A DNA stretch of 64,000 bases. Origin: Ptiloglossa arizonensis (taxonomy: Eukaryota > Arthropoda > Insecta > Hymenoptera > Colletidae). The position numbers and the translations under genes are program-made. This document shows, piece by piece, positions 47,661 to 60,800 of this stretch. Each line of letters begins with the position of its first letter. Within the stretch, counting starts at the first letter, position 1. Location: the NCBI RefSeq assembly GCF_051014685.1, contig NC_135052.1, positions 9,267,105 to 9,331,104 of the forward strand, in the 5' to 3' direction. Below the pieces are notes generated by a model that worked only from the letters and a program-made list of their open reading frames with translations, was not told the DNA's origin and ran no database searches.

Positions 47661-49072
47661 CTGAAAACGAGTCGGTTGACCGAGGCGAGTTGATACAGTA
47701 GAGCCTCGATTATCCGAATTACATAGTCTGCGGACAGGATGTTCGGACAATCAAACGACTATATTTTATTATTATTATTCGAGTAAAAACCTTTTGCTAA
47801 TAGTATACAGAGAATACACAGTGAACGGAAATCGAGATAAAAATAATGGTAATAAGTATTTTATTGGGTATTATCGTACGGGTAAAGGATCTTTGGTAAC
47901 AGTACATGGAAAGTATATAGCGAGCAGAACTCGAGGTACGAATAAAGATGATAAATATTTGAATATTATTATTGTTGTTGTTGTCGTTGTACGAGTAGAG
48001 ACATTTTGTTTATAGTAGAGAGATATCGAAAACGATGTCAAATGTGATTGATTATGTCGGTGTAATTAATTTGTTATCCGCTTTCTTCGTAAAAAATACA
48101 TTCTTCTTTCCTTCGATTCAAGCAGATCTATCGTTCAGGAATAGAATTTATTTATTTTTTTTTATTTCGCAATCTGTGTATAATTTACGACTGACGTAAG
48201 CATTTCGATCTATAATTTTTTCATAAATCGACCTCCGCACCAGTTAGACGAGACATTTGAAAAATCACAAGGGAATTATATAACGAACAGCTTATAATCG
48301 CGTGTGCGAGAATTAATGTGTTTTTACCAAACTCGATTCTTTAGCTCAACGCTTGTCTCATCAATTTTCCTTTTGAAACATATTTCAGTGGAACGCGATT
48401 AACGTATCATACAATATTCATTGGACATCGTTATAGAAATTATGCAAATTCATGTGATATATATTTAAGTGTATAAATCAAAGGTATACGTTCAAGCTAA
48501 ATTAAAAACAGGGAGAATAGGAATTTAAGCGGATAGATCCTACCTAATATCCTCTATTTAATACCTCGTTCGAATTGATAATTTGAGTGGAAATTTTACG
48601 TAAAAAATTAAATAAACTTTTCAGACAACTTTCATTTTCGCTTGAAATTTTTGATCGATCCATTGAATCTTAACGAATTAAGGTTTGGCCCATGTGGTTT
48701 TACCTTTACTCGTGAATCAAATGAAAAGGGACGCAAGGTTATTTTATATTACATTCAGAAATGTAACGTGAAATTTATTTTCTAATAATATCGAAGTATG
48801 GTGCATTTTATACGCAATTCGTTTTGCGTTTATATTTCTTCTGTGCTTATTCCTCGTTAGAAATGACACGTGTACCTTAACATTTCTAATACGAATTTTC
48901 TTTCGGTAAAATGTAATTCGTTCCTAATCAAGTATACAAATATTGCGTGTGAAATGTATTCGAGTGAAAGGATAAACGAAAAAATTACAAATTTGACAGA
49001 ATTCGTTCAAGCGCAACGAGATGCGTTAATCGAGATAACCTCAATTGACAAAGAAATTGTAAGAAATCTTAC
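47661..49072 (-). other. intron of the CFAP141-like gene
   Basis: 1.4 kb between donor GTAAGA (minus strand, 49072-49067) and the acceptor at 47661-47663. It contains the Tigger/pogo-like repeat end close to the acceptor, ATT/GTT microsatellite runs (about 47764-47780 and 47964-47990), and otherwise AT-rich sequence. Confidence 0.45.
47696..47757 (+). mobile_element. Tigger/pogo-like terminal inverted repeat, truncated
   Basis: After a TA dinucleotide (47694-47695) comes cagtagagcctcgattatcc gaa. Some 20 bases later is 'gttcggacaatcaa', a decayed version of the usual subterminal inverted 'gttcggataatcga'. This arrangement is typical of pogo/Tigger-type Tc1-mariner elements and their MITEs, which insert at TA. 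I found no opposite terminus or transposase nearby, so it is a solitary, non-autonomous remnant. Confidence 0.55.
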
Positions 49073-49131
49073 TTTTCGTGCGAAGAATCAGTCGTCTCCG
49101 TTTCTTCGGTTTGTTTGCATATCGTAAGCAT
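49073..49131 (-). CDS. candidate first coding exon of the CFAP141-like gene
   Basis: Minus-strand ATG at 49131-49129 opens 19 codons (MLTICKQTEETETTDSSHE) plus 'aa' before a strong GTAAGA donor. aa|g makes Lys with the first base of the 47660 exon, so the phase matches and the polar, acidic composition runs on across the junction. The joined protein has 94 residues, close to the roughly 100 of CFAP141. A stop (TAA) precedes the frame upstream. An alternative is that this is an internal exon using the weak acceptor 'cggttctag'. Confidence 0.45.
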
Positions 49132-50516
49132 TTCTAGAACCGTTGTTAAGTGAGATTAATTTAATGTACGTATTTATCGGATATATTTAACAAATCTTAA
49201 TGGGAAGGTTTTATAAAGGAAACGAATCGATGGAAAAAAAAAAAAAATCGACGAATGCAGTATGGGTACGGAGACTTAATTCGAACCAATTGAAACAGGT
49301 TGAAGAAATCTCGATGCACATATTGCTGTCTCGCCAAGCAGTTAAAGTCTTGTAACCGCTAACTGTTAGTCGTTCGACTGATTGGCTCATCGATCATAGT
49401 TAATTGTCCTCAACGTCTGTGCTATTGATACAATCGTTACGTACACAAATATACTTTTCTGGTATAGACGATTTACGATTTTCGTATTTGAAAATTACGA
49501 TAAAAAGAAATAACAGTATCCAGTTTTCGATGACGAATATACGAAATCGATTGCCCGTGTCGATGTTGCGTTAAACTTACGTATTTGTTGTTTAACGCTG
49601 TCTCGAACTGGAAATTTTCATTACTTTTGAACAATCGTTTCCCAAAACTGATCAACTGATATCAAATTATCTTGCAAGTTTTTCAACAGTTTCGATTATC
49701 TACGATTAGAGTTGTTAACCCTGCGCGAACCATCTTCTCGAAGAATTTTTTCTTCATTTTCAAAATCAACAGCACCGAACGAAATTTGAAACAATCAATA
49801 ACCGTGTACGTTCGTTCCTATTTCCAATCGTCAAATGCCAAAGTTAACGTTACGCGTGGCAATGGCTGCAAAACGAGCGAGTTCGAACACGCGAAGAAAA
49901 ATTACACGTTTACCGTATACTTTGTATACGTTCGTTGCGCGGTTGCAACAGCGGTGCTTACCGGATTAAGTTTCTCCTAATCAAAAACGATCGAAACGGT
50001 GAAAATAACAGATCTTCGATCGAACGTTGGGTAAATCATCGCGAACAAACCCGAAGGATCATCGTCGGTACGTTTCGTGTGCCAAGAAATACGTCCTCCG
50101 ACCGTAGAATATTGTACAATAGTTCCTTTCGTTGAATCTGTGTCCAACAAAATCGACTTGCCGGATGATCGAACAAGAAACTTGGCGACACGACGTCATG
50201 ATTATAGAGTCAACCTCGTTAACAGTCTTCAATTACTATCGACGCGACAAAAAGCACAAGCTGTGTGTATTTATCGTCATCATCGTCAGCCTGATCGACG
50301 ATTCATTCGCTTATACAAAAACTCGTAGACCACGCACGCATAATTTCGCGGCGTATGAGCCGCGCTGGTTGGAAAAAAAAAAGATTTCCCGTTCTCAACC
50401 AGTCGGGAGGAAAAGTGGTTGCTTCCCACGACGAAGGGCCGATTGCAGCCAGCTTTCGAGCAACTCTTGCCGCCGCGCGAACGTTTTCTCGTGCGTGGCC
50501 GTGAGCACGGGCGCGC

Positions 50517-50538
50517 GAGCGAGCGAGCGAGCGAGCGA
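50517..50538 (+). repeat. GAGC/GCGA tetranucleotide microsatellite
   Basis: About five tandem copies of gagc within a CpG-dense patch. It generates Ser/Arg/Ala-repeat frames on both strands that are not genes. Confidence 0.85.
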
Positions 50539-53500
50539 ACGCACATAGATCCGACCCGTCTCGGGTAGTACGGTCAAGCACGAGGAATGGCCGAGCAACC
50601 AGCGCGGGGAAAGTGCTGTCTTATTGGTTCCTCGATTACCATGTCTCCCATTGACACTTGTTCCTACTAAACGAACACGTCGATTCTTTCGTCGACAGAA
50701 ACTTGGCCGAAACGTTGTCTAATTCAACGGAGTGACCATCCAAAAAATGGGTATTTCGTTCGAACGAATCTTTGTACAGATAATTATTCGATTAACTTCG
50801 AATTTTGTCTAGGAAATTATTCGGATAAAAATGTTTTACGGTAACTCCTCGTTGAAAGTCTAGATTTTAACCTCCATAAAAGGTTTTCAAATCATTTTAA
50901 CCCCTGTTCAAGCATACACGATCCGTTCGTTCGGAAAAGAGAGATGCGCGTATCATTCATCGATGTAAATTGAAATTCTTTTGTTACGCTCTGTCGTTAT
51001 ATGTTTGTGGGAGTATCGTTGATCGATGCGTGATTAAAAATGTCCCGATGAATTCGAATCTGAACTCGTGTGCATCTGGAAAGTTCATCGATCCGTTGGC
51101 AATGGTTGGTAATGTATATATATAATGAGAAATAGAAATTTTAATTCTAATTACTCGCAAGCTACCGAACCCGGATAATGCGAGACTCGATGGCTGTTGC
51201 TCTATCTCTCTCACTCTAGATGTATCCAGTTCGCTCTCCTCGTTGGACAGTAGCGAGACGAGGCAACAAGGCTATTAGCAACATAACCTAAATAAAAATT
51301 TTTCAACGTCACGAACTATTGTTACGTTCCCGTTCTGATGTAACTTTGAATTTAACGCAACTAGAGTTATGGCACTTCTTGCCGCATGCAGGTTACCAGA
51401 GGAGTTATTGTTTTCAATGCGATTGTATTTCAGTTAATAACCATTGTTACTTCTTGCGATAATTCTGGTTCGAATGTTGCAAGCTGTTCTACATTACACC
51501 ATTTTAGAGTACTATTAGCTTCTATCTGATAACAGATGTTTCAGGTATTGTTGCTGCATTTTTTTTCTTTTTTACCGTTTCGCGTGTTGCAATCGCGTTA
51601 CTTATTGTGCAATGAGATAATACCGAGCATTGTCTCACGTATTTTTAGTTCTTTGATATGATAATTCTTTACGTGATAAATTATATTTATATACTATCCG
51701 TGACACAATTGCAAAGGTCGTGTACACTTGTTTATTATTCTTAATGTATTGCATTGCAAATTGGATAGCAGTGACGAATATTGTAAATAGCGAATTTTAT
51801 CGTAATAATGTGTTACATTTGAATTACTACAATTTACTAAGTAAAACACGAAGCTAACGCGTAAGAGTAATTGACCTTCGAATATCCTTGAATGGAAAAT
51901 CACGGTTCAACAACCTGACTTTTGTCATTAGAGATCGTACAAAGATCAATGTATCGTACACGGTTGAATTTAGGCTAATTTCTCATACTACTCGAAGCAA
52001 CGGAGACGTTAAGATCTTCTGAACGAACAAAACACCCTATGTGTAGGACAGTTGCCGTGCAACGAATTCACCTATGCGAATCATTTGTTGCGGACGCCTT
52101 TATGTAATCGAGCGTGTCGCAAGATTTCATGAATGAATCGTTCTTCGTTTTATCATCTGTTACGCGAGAGCATGTACGAGCGGAGGATGGTAGTACTTTC
52201 GCGCAACAAACGTGAATAATTTTTCGATTCGCCTAATTCAAATACTTTTGGCGCTGTGATCGTGAACCGTCAAATTTTGAAGCTGTATGGACAAATTTTG
52301 GTTAACTTTATCGAGAAAAAATCTAGTATATTATAAAATTTATCAAACAGAAATGACCTTACGGTGGAAGCAACTGCATTTATTGCTTTGCAGAAATCTG
52401 TATTACATAACGGTTCGATTATAGCAAACTCTGGATAGAAACGTGTTGAATAAAAAAAAATCGTACTTCGGTTTGTCGGGATTTCTTAATTTTGCTCCAT
52501 AGAAATAGATCTATCGGTATCGAAGTCGATTTAAATTCTACGAGCGCGATCGGTTTCGAGAAACTTGAAACACATACTTTTATTGCTTCATTTTCATCAA
52601 GCACGTGAAGCATATTGGCGTAGCGCAATAAGTCACGTCGCGGAATTATTTGTTTGAAAAAAAGAGTAGGGAAACCTGTAATTACATTATTATGAAATCA
52701 ATACGGTAATCCAATGACGGTGCATAAAACCGATAAACTGACCTAGTAAACAGTGCGATGAAAATGATTCCGAAGAAACCATTATTTCTGATTAGCTATT
52801 TGATTGCGTCTTTCCTACCAACCTGTAAGCTTACATAGAATTTTTTTCTTTTATTTATTCTCGGCTTATTAAACGAGTAAAAAATGTCTTTGACTCGTAT
52901 TGCGCGCTGTCGAGAGTTTCAAAACAATTATAGATTGTAGATCGATTGAAAATCTATTCCTTGTGTCGCAAGAAACATACCCTTCTCGAATTTGAAAGTT
53001 TATCACGAGTTGAGTGAACGTTCGTTGTTAGATTGAAACGAGGCTGCTGTATATTTTTAAACATTTTTAATTTCATTTCTTTTTTTCTTTTTTAATTTTA
53101 TTTCGTCTCGATCTCTTACTTTCAAGCTTGATATCAGATTTGACATGAAAAATTTAAGTTTCACCTTGTTACTTGATACATTGGCGGCCGCTATCACGTA
53201 CACGTGACATCGTAAGTCAACTTTATATTTATACCGACGAAGACCAAAACTATATTAGCAAAAACAAGTATCTATAGTTTTCCAACTATTTTAAATACTG
53301 TAAAATTCGAGTAACTATCAAATACGCGAATGAATATTTATACTTAAACACTCCAATGATACATGGTACATCTTCAAACGAAATAATTCGTTCCTGAAGA
53401 GGCTAACGTGATGTTATATATCCTCCTAATTTATGTTTACAAATATCTCAAATATCCGACTACTATAATTATATAAGATAGATTTACGTATGTAAAACAC

Positions 53501-54734
53501 GTAGCTTACGAATTTAAAATTTTGTTAATTCTCTACTTAAATTCAACTGAATGACCGTTCAGGAACCTATTATTGATATCAGGTTTGACAATAGTTCTGT
53601 TATATGTCGTCGTTCGAATTATATATATCTCTCCAAAGATTATTATTATCATCGATTAAAGTACAACGTAAATTCGAGGAATTCTTTTTCCTAGCATATT
53701 TACATTCTCGAAATCGGGTGACAAATCGCGCGCACGTTATAAACAAGCAACCGTGACTCGTTGCTTTCGCGAGTTTTCTGCTCTTTAAAATTGAGTTTAA
53801 ACGCAGAACGAGTTTCGGAGCAAGCGTATGTATAGTCGATGGAAGAGATACGGCGAAGTCGTAAATTAAGTGTGACGCGTAGGAGGCTGCACGTAAATGG
53901 ACAAAACGAACGGAGAAAGAAGGAACAACAATAAAGGAAACAAGGGTACTTTGTCTTTCTTTCAGTAGCCGGGACGAGGGTTTCAATTTTCGAGTCGGTC
54001 GAGTGTGCTTCGAAGAGGTCACTATGTCTTCACCACCACGACCATACATTCATTACACTCGGGGAACCTGCTCATGCATTAATTCATAAAATATTTTGCA
54101 GCCGAGACGAGACGATATTACATGACTCACGGTCACCTATGATTAGAACCACGATAATCGATGAACTCCCGGTTGTTGAGTAAATTGCACTCCTGAACGA
54201 AGGGAAATAACGTCGACGTCGAATTATTTTTCTATTGTGTGCACAATGTCGAGGTATCGTTAGTTACGACCTGCGTGCGCTTGGTGAGTTTCAGAAACAA
54301 AAGAAACAGGAAATAGATCACTTTCGAAATTTATAAAGTGTTAAACGATCGATACGTTCGCCGATCTTCGGTCAAACTCGATCGAAACGTCTGTTCTTCT
54401 TTTGGTAATCGATCCAAACGTTTCTAAAGTACAGATCTTCCTGTGATTTCGTGTAGCGTGTAGTCGACACTTTAAAATATTGTAATTTATGCTCGAGAAC
54501 AGCTTTTACTTCAACAGCATCTTGCCATCTTTGATTTTAAAAACAACATCGTTTTATTTGCTTAAGATCGATTTTACTTCCTGTACAAATAAGCCTTTAT
54601 GGATGAAAAGATTTAAACACGTGTAATTTATTCCTATCTCTTTCTTTTGAAATTTCTCTTCAAAATAGAAGACACGAATGTATATTCTTCTAGAAAATGA
54701 CAATGAGACCTTAAACATATACGTTCACCGAATA

Positions 54735-54832
54735 AATTATAGATAATAGATAATAGATAACCTCACGTGAACTCACGTCATCTCACGTGACCTCAGGGTT
54801 AGGTCAGGTTATTATCTACTATCTATTATCTA
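54735..54832 (+). repeat. foldback with CACGTG repeats in the loop
   Basis: Left arm 'agataatagataatagataacct' (to 54763) faces 'aggttattatctactatctatt' (from 54801/54806). The loop carries ctcacgtga, ctcacgtca and ctcacgtga about 12 bases apart, two of them with a full CACGTG E-box palindrome. Further 'tatctattat' words extend to about 54890, followed by 'cccggattgtcccggattat'. Confidence 0.75.
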
Positions 54833-57800
54833 TTATTTGTAATTTATTATTTGTTATACGTTATCTCTTATCTAGTATCTATTATCGGATTACCGAGTTA
54901 TCCCGGATTGTCCCGGATTATCCGTATTATCCTAACGTGAAATTGAGAAACTAACCCAGAAGCATTTTAACTACGCCTTTCGTGTTAATTATTCGCGAAT
55001 TAACGAGCATGTGTTATTTTAATCTGAAAGTTTAATAATACTCTTCTTCACGACCTGAAGAGTTTTACTTTTACGCGTTGCACACTTTTAGTTTCTGGAC
55101 GCAGAATATATTTAATTCGAAACGTAACGATTATTGCATCTCAATTGTTATTAACTCCAATATTCTATATTAAAATTAAAGATGTGAATAATCGAGACGA
55201 TCCCTTTAGAAAATCTGGAAAAATTTTCCAATATTACGTTCAACGATTATAAAGTATTTCTTTGGAAAAATAAGATAAGCAAGAATTCTAAAGTGCGATT
55301 GAGTCGATGAATATTTTGCAACGAAATTTTACTACAGATGTTCGCGTCTCGTAGCGTTTCGTAGAGTTCGTAATTACTAACACTGTCCTGGAGTAAACTT
55401 GTAATTAAGTGATTGTTTCTCTCGCTCTTTCTGGGTTGCCGAACGTGCAGAATAAATGATAAGTTCGTTTAATTGCATAGTGCCTGGCGTTAAGTATCAT
55501 CCACACGTGAACACGAACGTAAAACTTCTTTTTGCTCGATGGTTTTATAAAACGTTGATCGAGGACAACTAACAAGAACACAAGAACACCGACAAATTTT
55601 ATAAGTAATTAATTTATCTAGAAAACGACTTTCTAAATAGTCATTTCCGCGCACAAGGTGTAGAAAATCATTTATACATAAGGGAAATATATTACAATAA
55701 TAAAATCGGGTACGTTTAAACGTATTTAATTACGCGAATAGTTTCACTTCATATTTTTATTAACCAACGGACAACAGAAAACGTTGGAATCGAATTATCG
55801 ACAGCTCGTCGAACGAATAAATAATTTTTTAAATTCAAAGTTCGAATATTGTTAGATTGAATTTAGCTGAATCGTAACGTTATAATTGCCACCTTTTCGA
55901 TTATCGACATCGTAAACTAAAACATCGTCGTATATCGTAACTGTTGAATAGAATGGTGAAACTCAATTTGAAATGAATTAGGAATAATGCAAATCGATTC
56001 GTTTATAGCTCCGGCTATAAATTCAACTCCAGTTTTATTAAAAGGGACCAACATCCAGTTGAAACGTGTTCGAGTTGTAAAATAAGTGAACCGTGAAGGA
56101 ACATGGCATTTTCCACGTGCAATTAATCCCCGATCGTTATTTCGGCATAAAATTTTCCTAGATAAAGAAAAAAGCAACTGTTCCGAAACGTGTGTTTCTT
56201 TTTTTTTTAAACAAACACGCAGCGCGTTGTTCGTCAACGCTGACAATCGAAAACAATAGGGAAAAAATGAAGAAATGTTATTCGTATTTTCGATTATCGG
56301 TTTTCCATCGAACGATTGCGTAACAGATCAGAGTTTATCGGTTGGAAATATTTGGAAAATCGTGAAATGGTAAATCCACGGAGAGAAAGACACGGTACCT
56401 TGTGAGTTCAACGTGAACGCGACATTAAGTGAATTTCTCGTGAGAAACCATAAATACAAAAGTACAAGGCATCGCGATGCACTCTCGTCGCGTTGCTTTC
56501 TTTAAAAACGTAACCCCTTTCCGCGTTAGCGAGTGAAATCAGCATTATGCAATGAAAGTCGCGGCGTTAAATGTGTCACGATTTATGACAGTAATTATCT
56601 CGCCGGCATTTATCGTCTCGCGAAGGATTTCGCGATGTAAACTCCGTCTCTTCCGCCATTGAACGTCGACGCGCTACTTTGGATTTAGAAGTAAAAATCA
56701 ATGTCAGGGTACCGTCGGATCGATCGTGTCCTTCCACCGTGCAAAAGCATTGGCCGTGTTGCACGAATGCAATAATTACTCGAAAGTCGAACACTGGTAT
56801 TCTTCCAGTACAAAGATTTACAAATCTTTAAACGCACACGTGTGTAGAACTGCAATATATTTTTCATCTCGCGTACCGTTACATCTTTCGTCAATTTTAA
56901 CTTATTTCCAAGTCCTACTTCAACGAGTGAAATGATTTTTTCAATTTTTGTTTCGAAAGAAACTAAACACTCGAAGCATTCAAGGATTAAATTAATCGCG
57001 CAAATCGAATCACTGGGTTAGGAGACAAAGAGATAATTATACACGCGTAAAAACACGGTGACGTGCAGATTTCGAATAACAAACAAATAATACACAATTT
57101 TTTGTACACGTTGTTCGTTGAGAAAAGAATTAGAATTTCAATCGCGCTATGAAATATGTTATAATAGACGGATTTAAATTGCAAAAGTCTCACGGATAAT
57201 ATGAAACTTCGCAGAATCGTACGAATAATAAACGGAGTTCGAAACAGTAGGACTGTGTGCGAGATTATTTATTTGAAATATAAAATAAAAGTAACACAAC
57301 GAATAACGATTAATTTATTCTTCTTTTATATCTGCAGCCACATTCGCGTACATATGCTTGTTTGTTCATCGGCTACGTTCGATTCGAGGAAATCTGTATT
57401 TCATTATTTACAACCGCCTCTATATTACCGACTGGGGTCACCGCAAAATGGTGCAAGTCCCTTTATTTACGAAACATAGTTCCCTTAAGGAACGTTTAAA
57501 GAACATCTTACAATTGATCGGCTTTGATCGCTTCTGGTCCCGTAATTAATCCGTCGATCGGAATAAACTATCAATGTACATTAACAATAATACTCCATAG
57601 AGATTACCATACTCCATTAACAACGATACCAGGTTGCTCGATAAGTTTCGTCGTTGGATGCAACTTATCGACTAACCTAGTACAATTGAAAAGTGTTTCA
57701 TCTTCTCGTTACTGTAACACATCTCGCATATATTTACATTTTCATTGTTCCTCTACAGACACGAACCAAGTTACGGCAAGATCTGACCTAATTTTTGCAA

Positions 57801-57899
57801 AGAAGACTCTCCGAGTCGCTAATTAAAATCTCCGCGTTTACCAGAACACGATTCAACAACGAGGACGACGTCAAAGTGGATCGGCGCGGTTCGTTGTAT

Positions 57900-60800
57900 C
57901 CACGAAACCGGCCAGTATCGCGGAGACGACGAAACAACTTTCGAGAACGATGATAAAATAGAATTTTTTTACCCAGATATACGATTCGAAGGCTAATCAA
58001 CTACGGTTGTTGGCGATTCGGTCCGTTCGTCGGTGCTCGTTTAACGGATTTGTGTCTTCGAGGGATACGAGTTTCTTATTTTCTTCGTTCTTTGTTTTTT
58101 CTCTCTCGTAGCCAGCCACGGAGAAATTATTAACCGCGCGTCGAAATTACTTTTTGTCGTTCGCCAACGAGTCGACGGATTCTCGCGTTTTAAAGCGCAC
58201 GATATTTTCACGGTGCACCCTAATAGAACCGGGAACTTGGAACCACCACCAGGACTGGTAGCAGCCAATGCCTTCGAAGCAAAATCGAAAAGAAACGTCG
58301 GGTAGAGAGGGGCTGCGCCACGACCAGGCGACAACGACGCAGGGGTGATGGCCGCATGAACGAACCGAGGGAGGCCCGTGGGCCATCAAAATCGAGAAAA
58401 AAAGGAAAGGGGGCACACTGTTGGCTTCAAATCAAGGACCAGACGAACCGGTCTACCCCTCCGTGAGATGCGTCTAATTTTTTTCTCCGCGCTCTTTCTT
58501 TTTCCCTTCCTTTTTTTTCCTCTCTTTTCTCCTCTGCCTCCGCCAGGAGCCTTCCTTTTTCTTGGCCGTGCGCGCCTCCTCCTCCTCCTCCTCCTCCTCC
58601 TCCTCCTCCGTATACCCCCTTCTTCCCCGCCCCATCCTCCGGTACCTACCTTTCACCCCCTCTTTTCGTTCCACCGAGAGATATTCGCAGGTGTCTGGGC
58701 AAGGACTGGCCGAAAATCTTGGCCGCGAGTCCCCTATTTCCGAACCCTCGTGTCGGTGTCCGGCACGGTGGTGGATCTCTCTCGATCATCACGCGATCCT
58801 CTTGATCCACCAGGAAGAAGGAGGTGTTAACTGGAAGGAGTAATTTCACGTGTCATTGGCGTCGAAGACGGAGAGAACACCGAACGAAGAGGAGCGGTAG
58901 GAAGAGACGTATCGAAGTTTTGTTTCTCGTCTGAAAGCCCCCTTCCAGCCGTCCCGTCCTTTTTTCGTCGATCGTTCGAAACGCGACGAAGGGAGACAGG
59001 AGAAAAAGAACGCGCCTAAATGTAGATCGAGAAACATTCGTATCGCGTACGGTGAAGAGAAAAAAAAAAGAAAACAAAAAGGTAAAATTGCCGAACGATC
59101 GGGGACAAAGCACCTGGGAGTGCATCCTCTCGGATGTTGAATTACCGACGGCTCTCACCGGGTGCAATAATTTTCTTTTCGATCGTACAAACCAGTTCCA
59201 ACAGTTCGTTGCGTCGAACACTCGCTGGAAGTAACCGTTCCGCAATGATGGGAAATCAGATGGACGCTTGACGTTACCGGTGGGATAGAATTTCGCAATC
59301 GAATCGAAATACTCGGTAAACGATCTTCGCGTCGAATTAACGATTGCAAGTGTCATTTAAGGTTACGTTTCGTGCAAGTTTCAGGTTAACGCGACGCAAA
59401 GTGTCTTCGTTCGAAAAGGTAGCGCGTTGATTTTTCGGTAACCGGTTTATCGGGATAGAGTAGACGAACGAGTAAATGTTCGTCGCGTGAACGATAAATC
59501 CGTTTCACCTAAACCCGCGGGTATTTTACTCTTATTTGTCTTATTTTACGTCCTTAACCGCACGATTTGCGAATACAAAATACCCGCGACGAAAAGGGAT
59601 AAGAACTGGACGAAGGAAATAGTAAAATAAGCGAAACGGACGTGCAACGAGGCGAGGTGCGGTTAAAGTGCTGTTATACAATCTAATGTGTTCGGCACGA
59701 TACACGTATGTAGTATTTCTGTGACGGGTACGTGGCATGTATCTCTATTATTTATGCGTTAATGCGCATGTGTCGTCTGTTATTTACGTCGTGGTGTATG
59801 CGCACAATACGTTAAACTTACGCGTGAGTGCGTACACGTCGTCCATGGGATGCTATCTATATATTGTACATTATATCGCATCTAACGCAACGTGTTATTA
59901 TTTCGCGCGCGAATTATGTACGCGACATTCCCGTAATGTGTAATATACGAACGAAAAATGGCATCGTTTGCACAAGATGGCCACTGAAAGACCAAAAGGT
60001 TCGAAAAAGAGTCGGTATCTCTCGACAGGAAAATCGTAGTCGTTCGAGTGATATCATTTCTTACGCATAATGCTGAGAGAAACAAAAATCCACGAATCAT
60101 ATTTCCGAATAAAACGATACGAGATTAAAAGAACACGTGTCTGTAAAAGTTATTTCTGTTTCGCATCGTTCGATCTTACGGTAACCATCCTGTGCAACGA
60201 ATACTCGTTCGTCGACGGAACTCGACGCCTGTTCGATAAACGACTCGGTGTCTGTTCGAATAAAAATTAATTCCCCGTTCGCGAACGAAACCACGATGTA
60301 CACTTTGTCCGGATAAAATCTCTCGTTCTATTCGCGAACGAGAAGCGAATCTTTACCTGTTGTTGGTCCCGCAGCCTTGACGCGGTACCTACTCGAAGGA
60401 TTCTCGGTGTTTAAGTATCGTGTTTGCGAAAGAGGGATTCTAACGAAGGTGCGAGGACGGAAATGGTTACTCGGCAAACAGCCAGAACTCGAACAATCGG
60501 TTAGCAGCGTGGACAAAGGAGTCGGTCGGTTACTTAATTCTCCGCGTCTAGCAATCGTCCTGTCCATCTCGATTTCGGGGAAGAGGAGGGCTCGATCGAC
60601 GATCCGCTCGAGGAATAACGTCGAGATCCTTCCCGATGCAGAACAACCGCGAAAAGCTGCTTTATACGCAGGCGAGAACGGAGTTCAAGGCGAACCGACG
60701 TTATTCAGGATCGGTGACCCTCGAAGTCGTTCAGGATTCGTTTAGAAAACGTTCAGTAGGAGGAAATCACACGGTTCTACCGGGACTACGACGAGAATAC

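Larger units (their letters stand above)
49132..57900. other. gene-poor intergenic region
   Basis: 8.8 kb without a supported gene. A GC-rich patch at 50160-50640 has a GAGC microsatellite and short frames on both strands. A foldback lies at 54735-54832. The minus-strand frame at 53600-54049 (149 codons) and the + frame at 57358-57549 were considered and not accepted as genes. Confidence 0.5.

Noticed and set aside
53600..54049. Minus-strand ORF of 149 codons
   Set aside because: No domain, no splice-consistent partner exon, ordinary composition.
57358..57549. Frame with RLYITDWGHRKMVQV, resembling LDL-receptor YWTD or NHL blades
   Set aside because: A single short similarity without neighbouring blades, cysteine-rich modules or a splice-supported partner; most likely coincidence.
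58853..59356. Minus-strand ORF of 167 codons in the GC-rich flank
   Set aside because: Contains a Phe run from an A-tract and no recognisable domain; GC-rich DNA has fewer chance stops.
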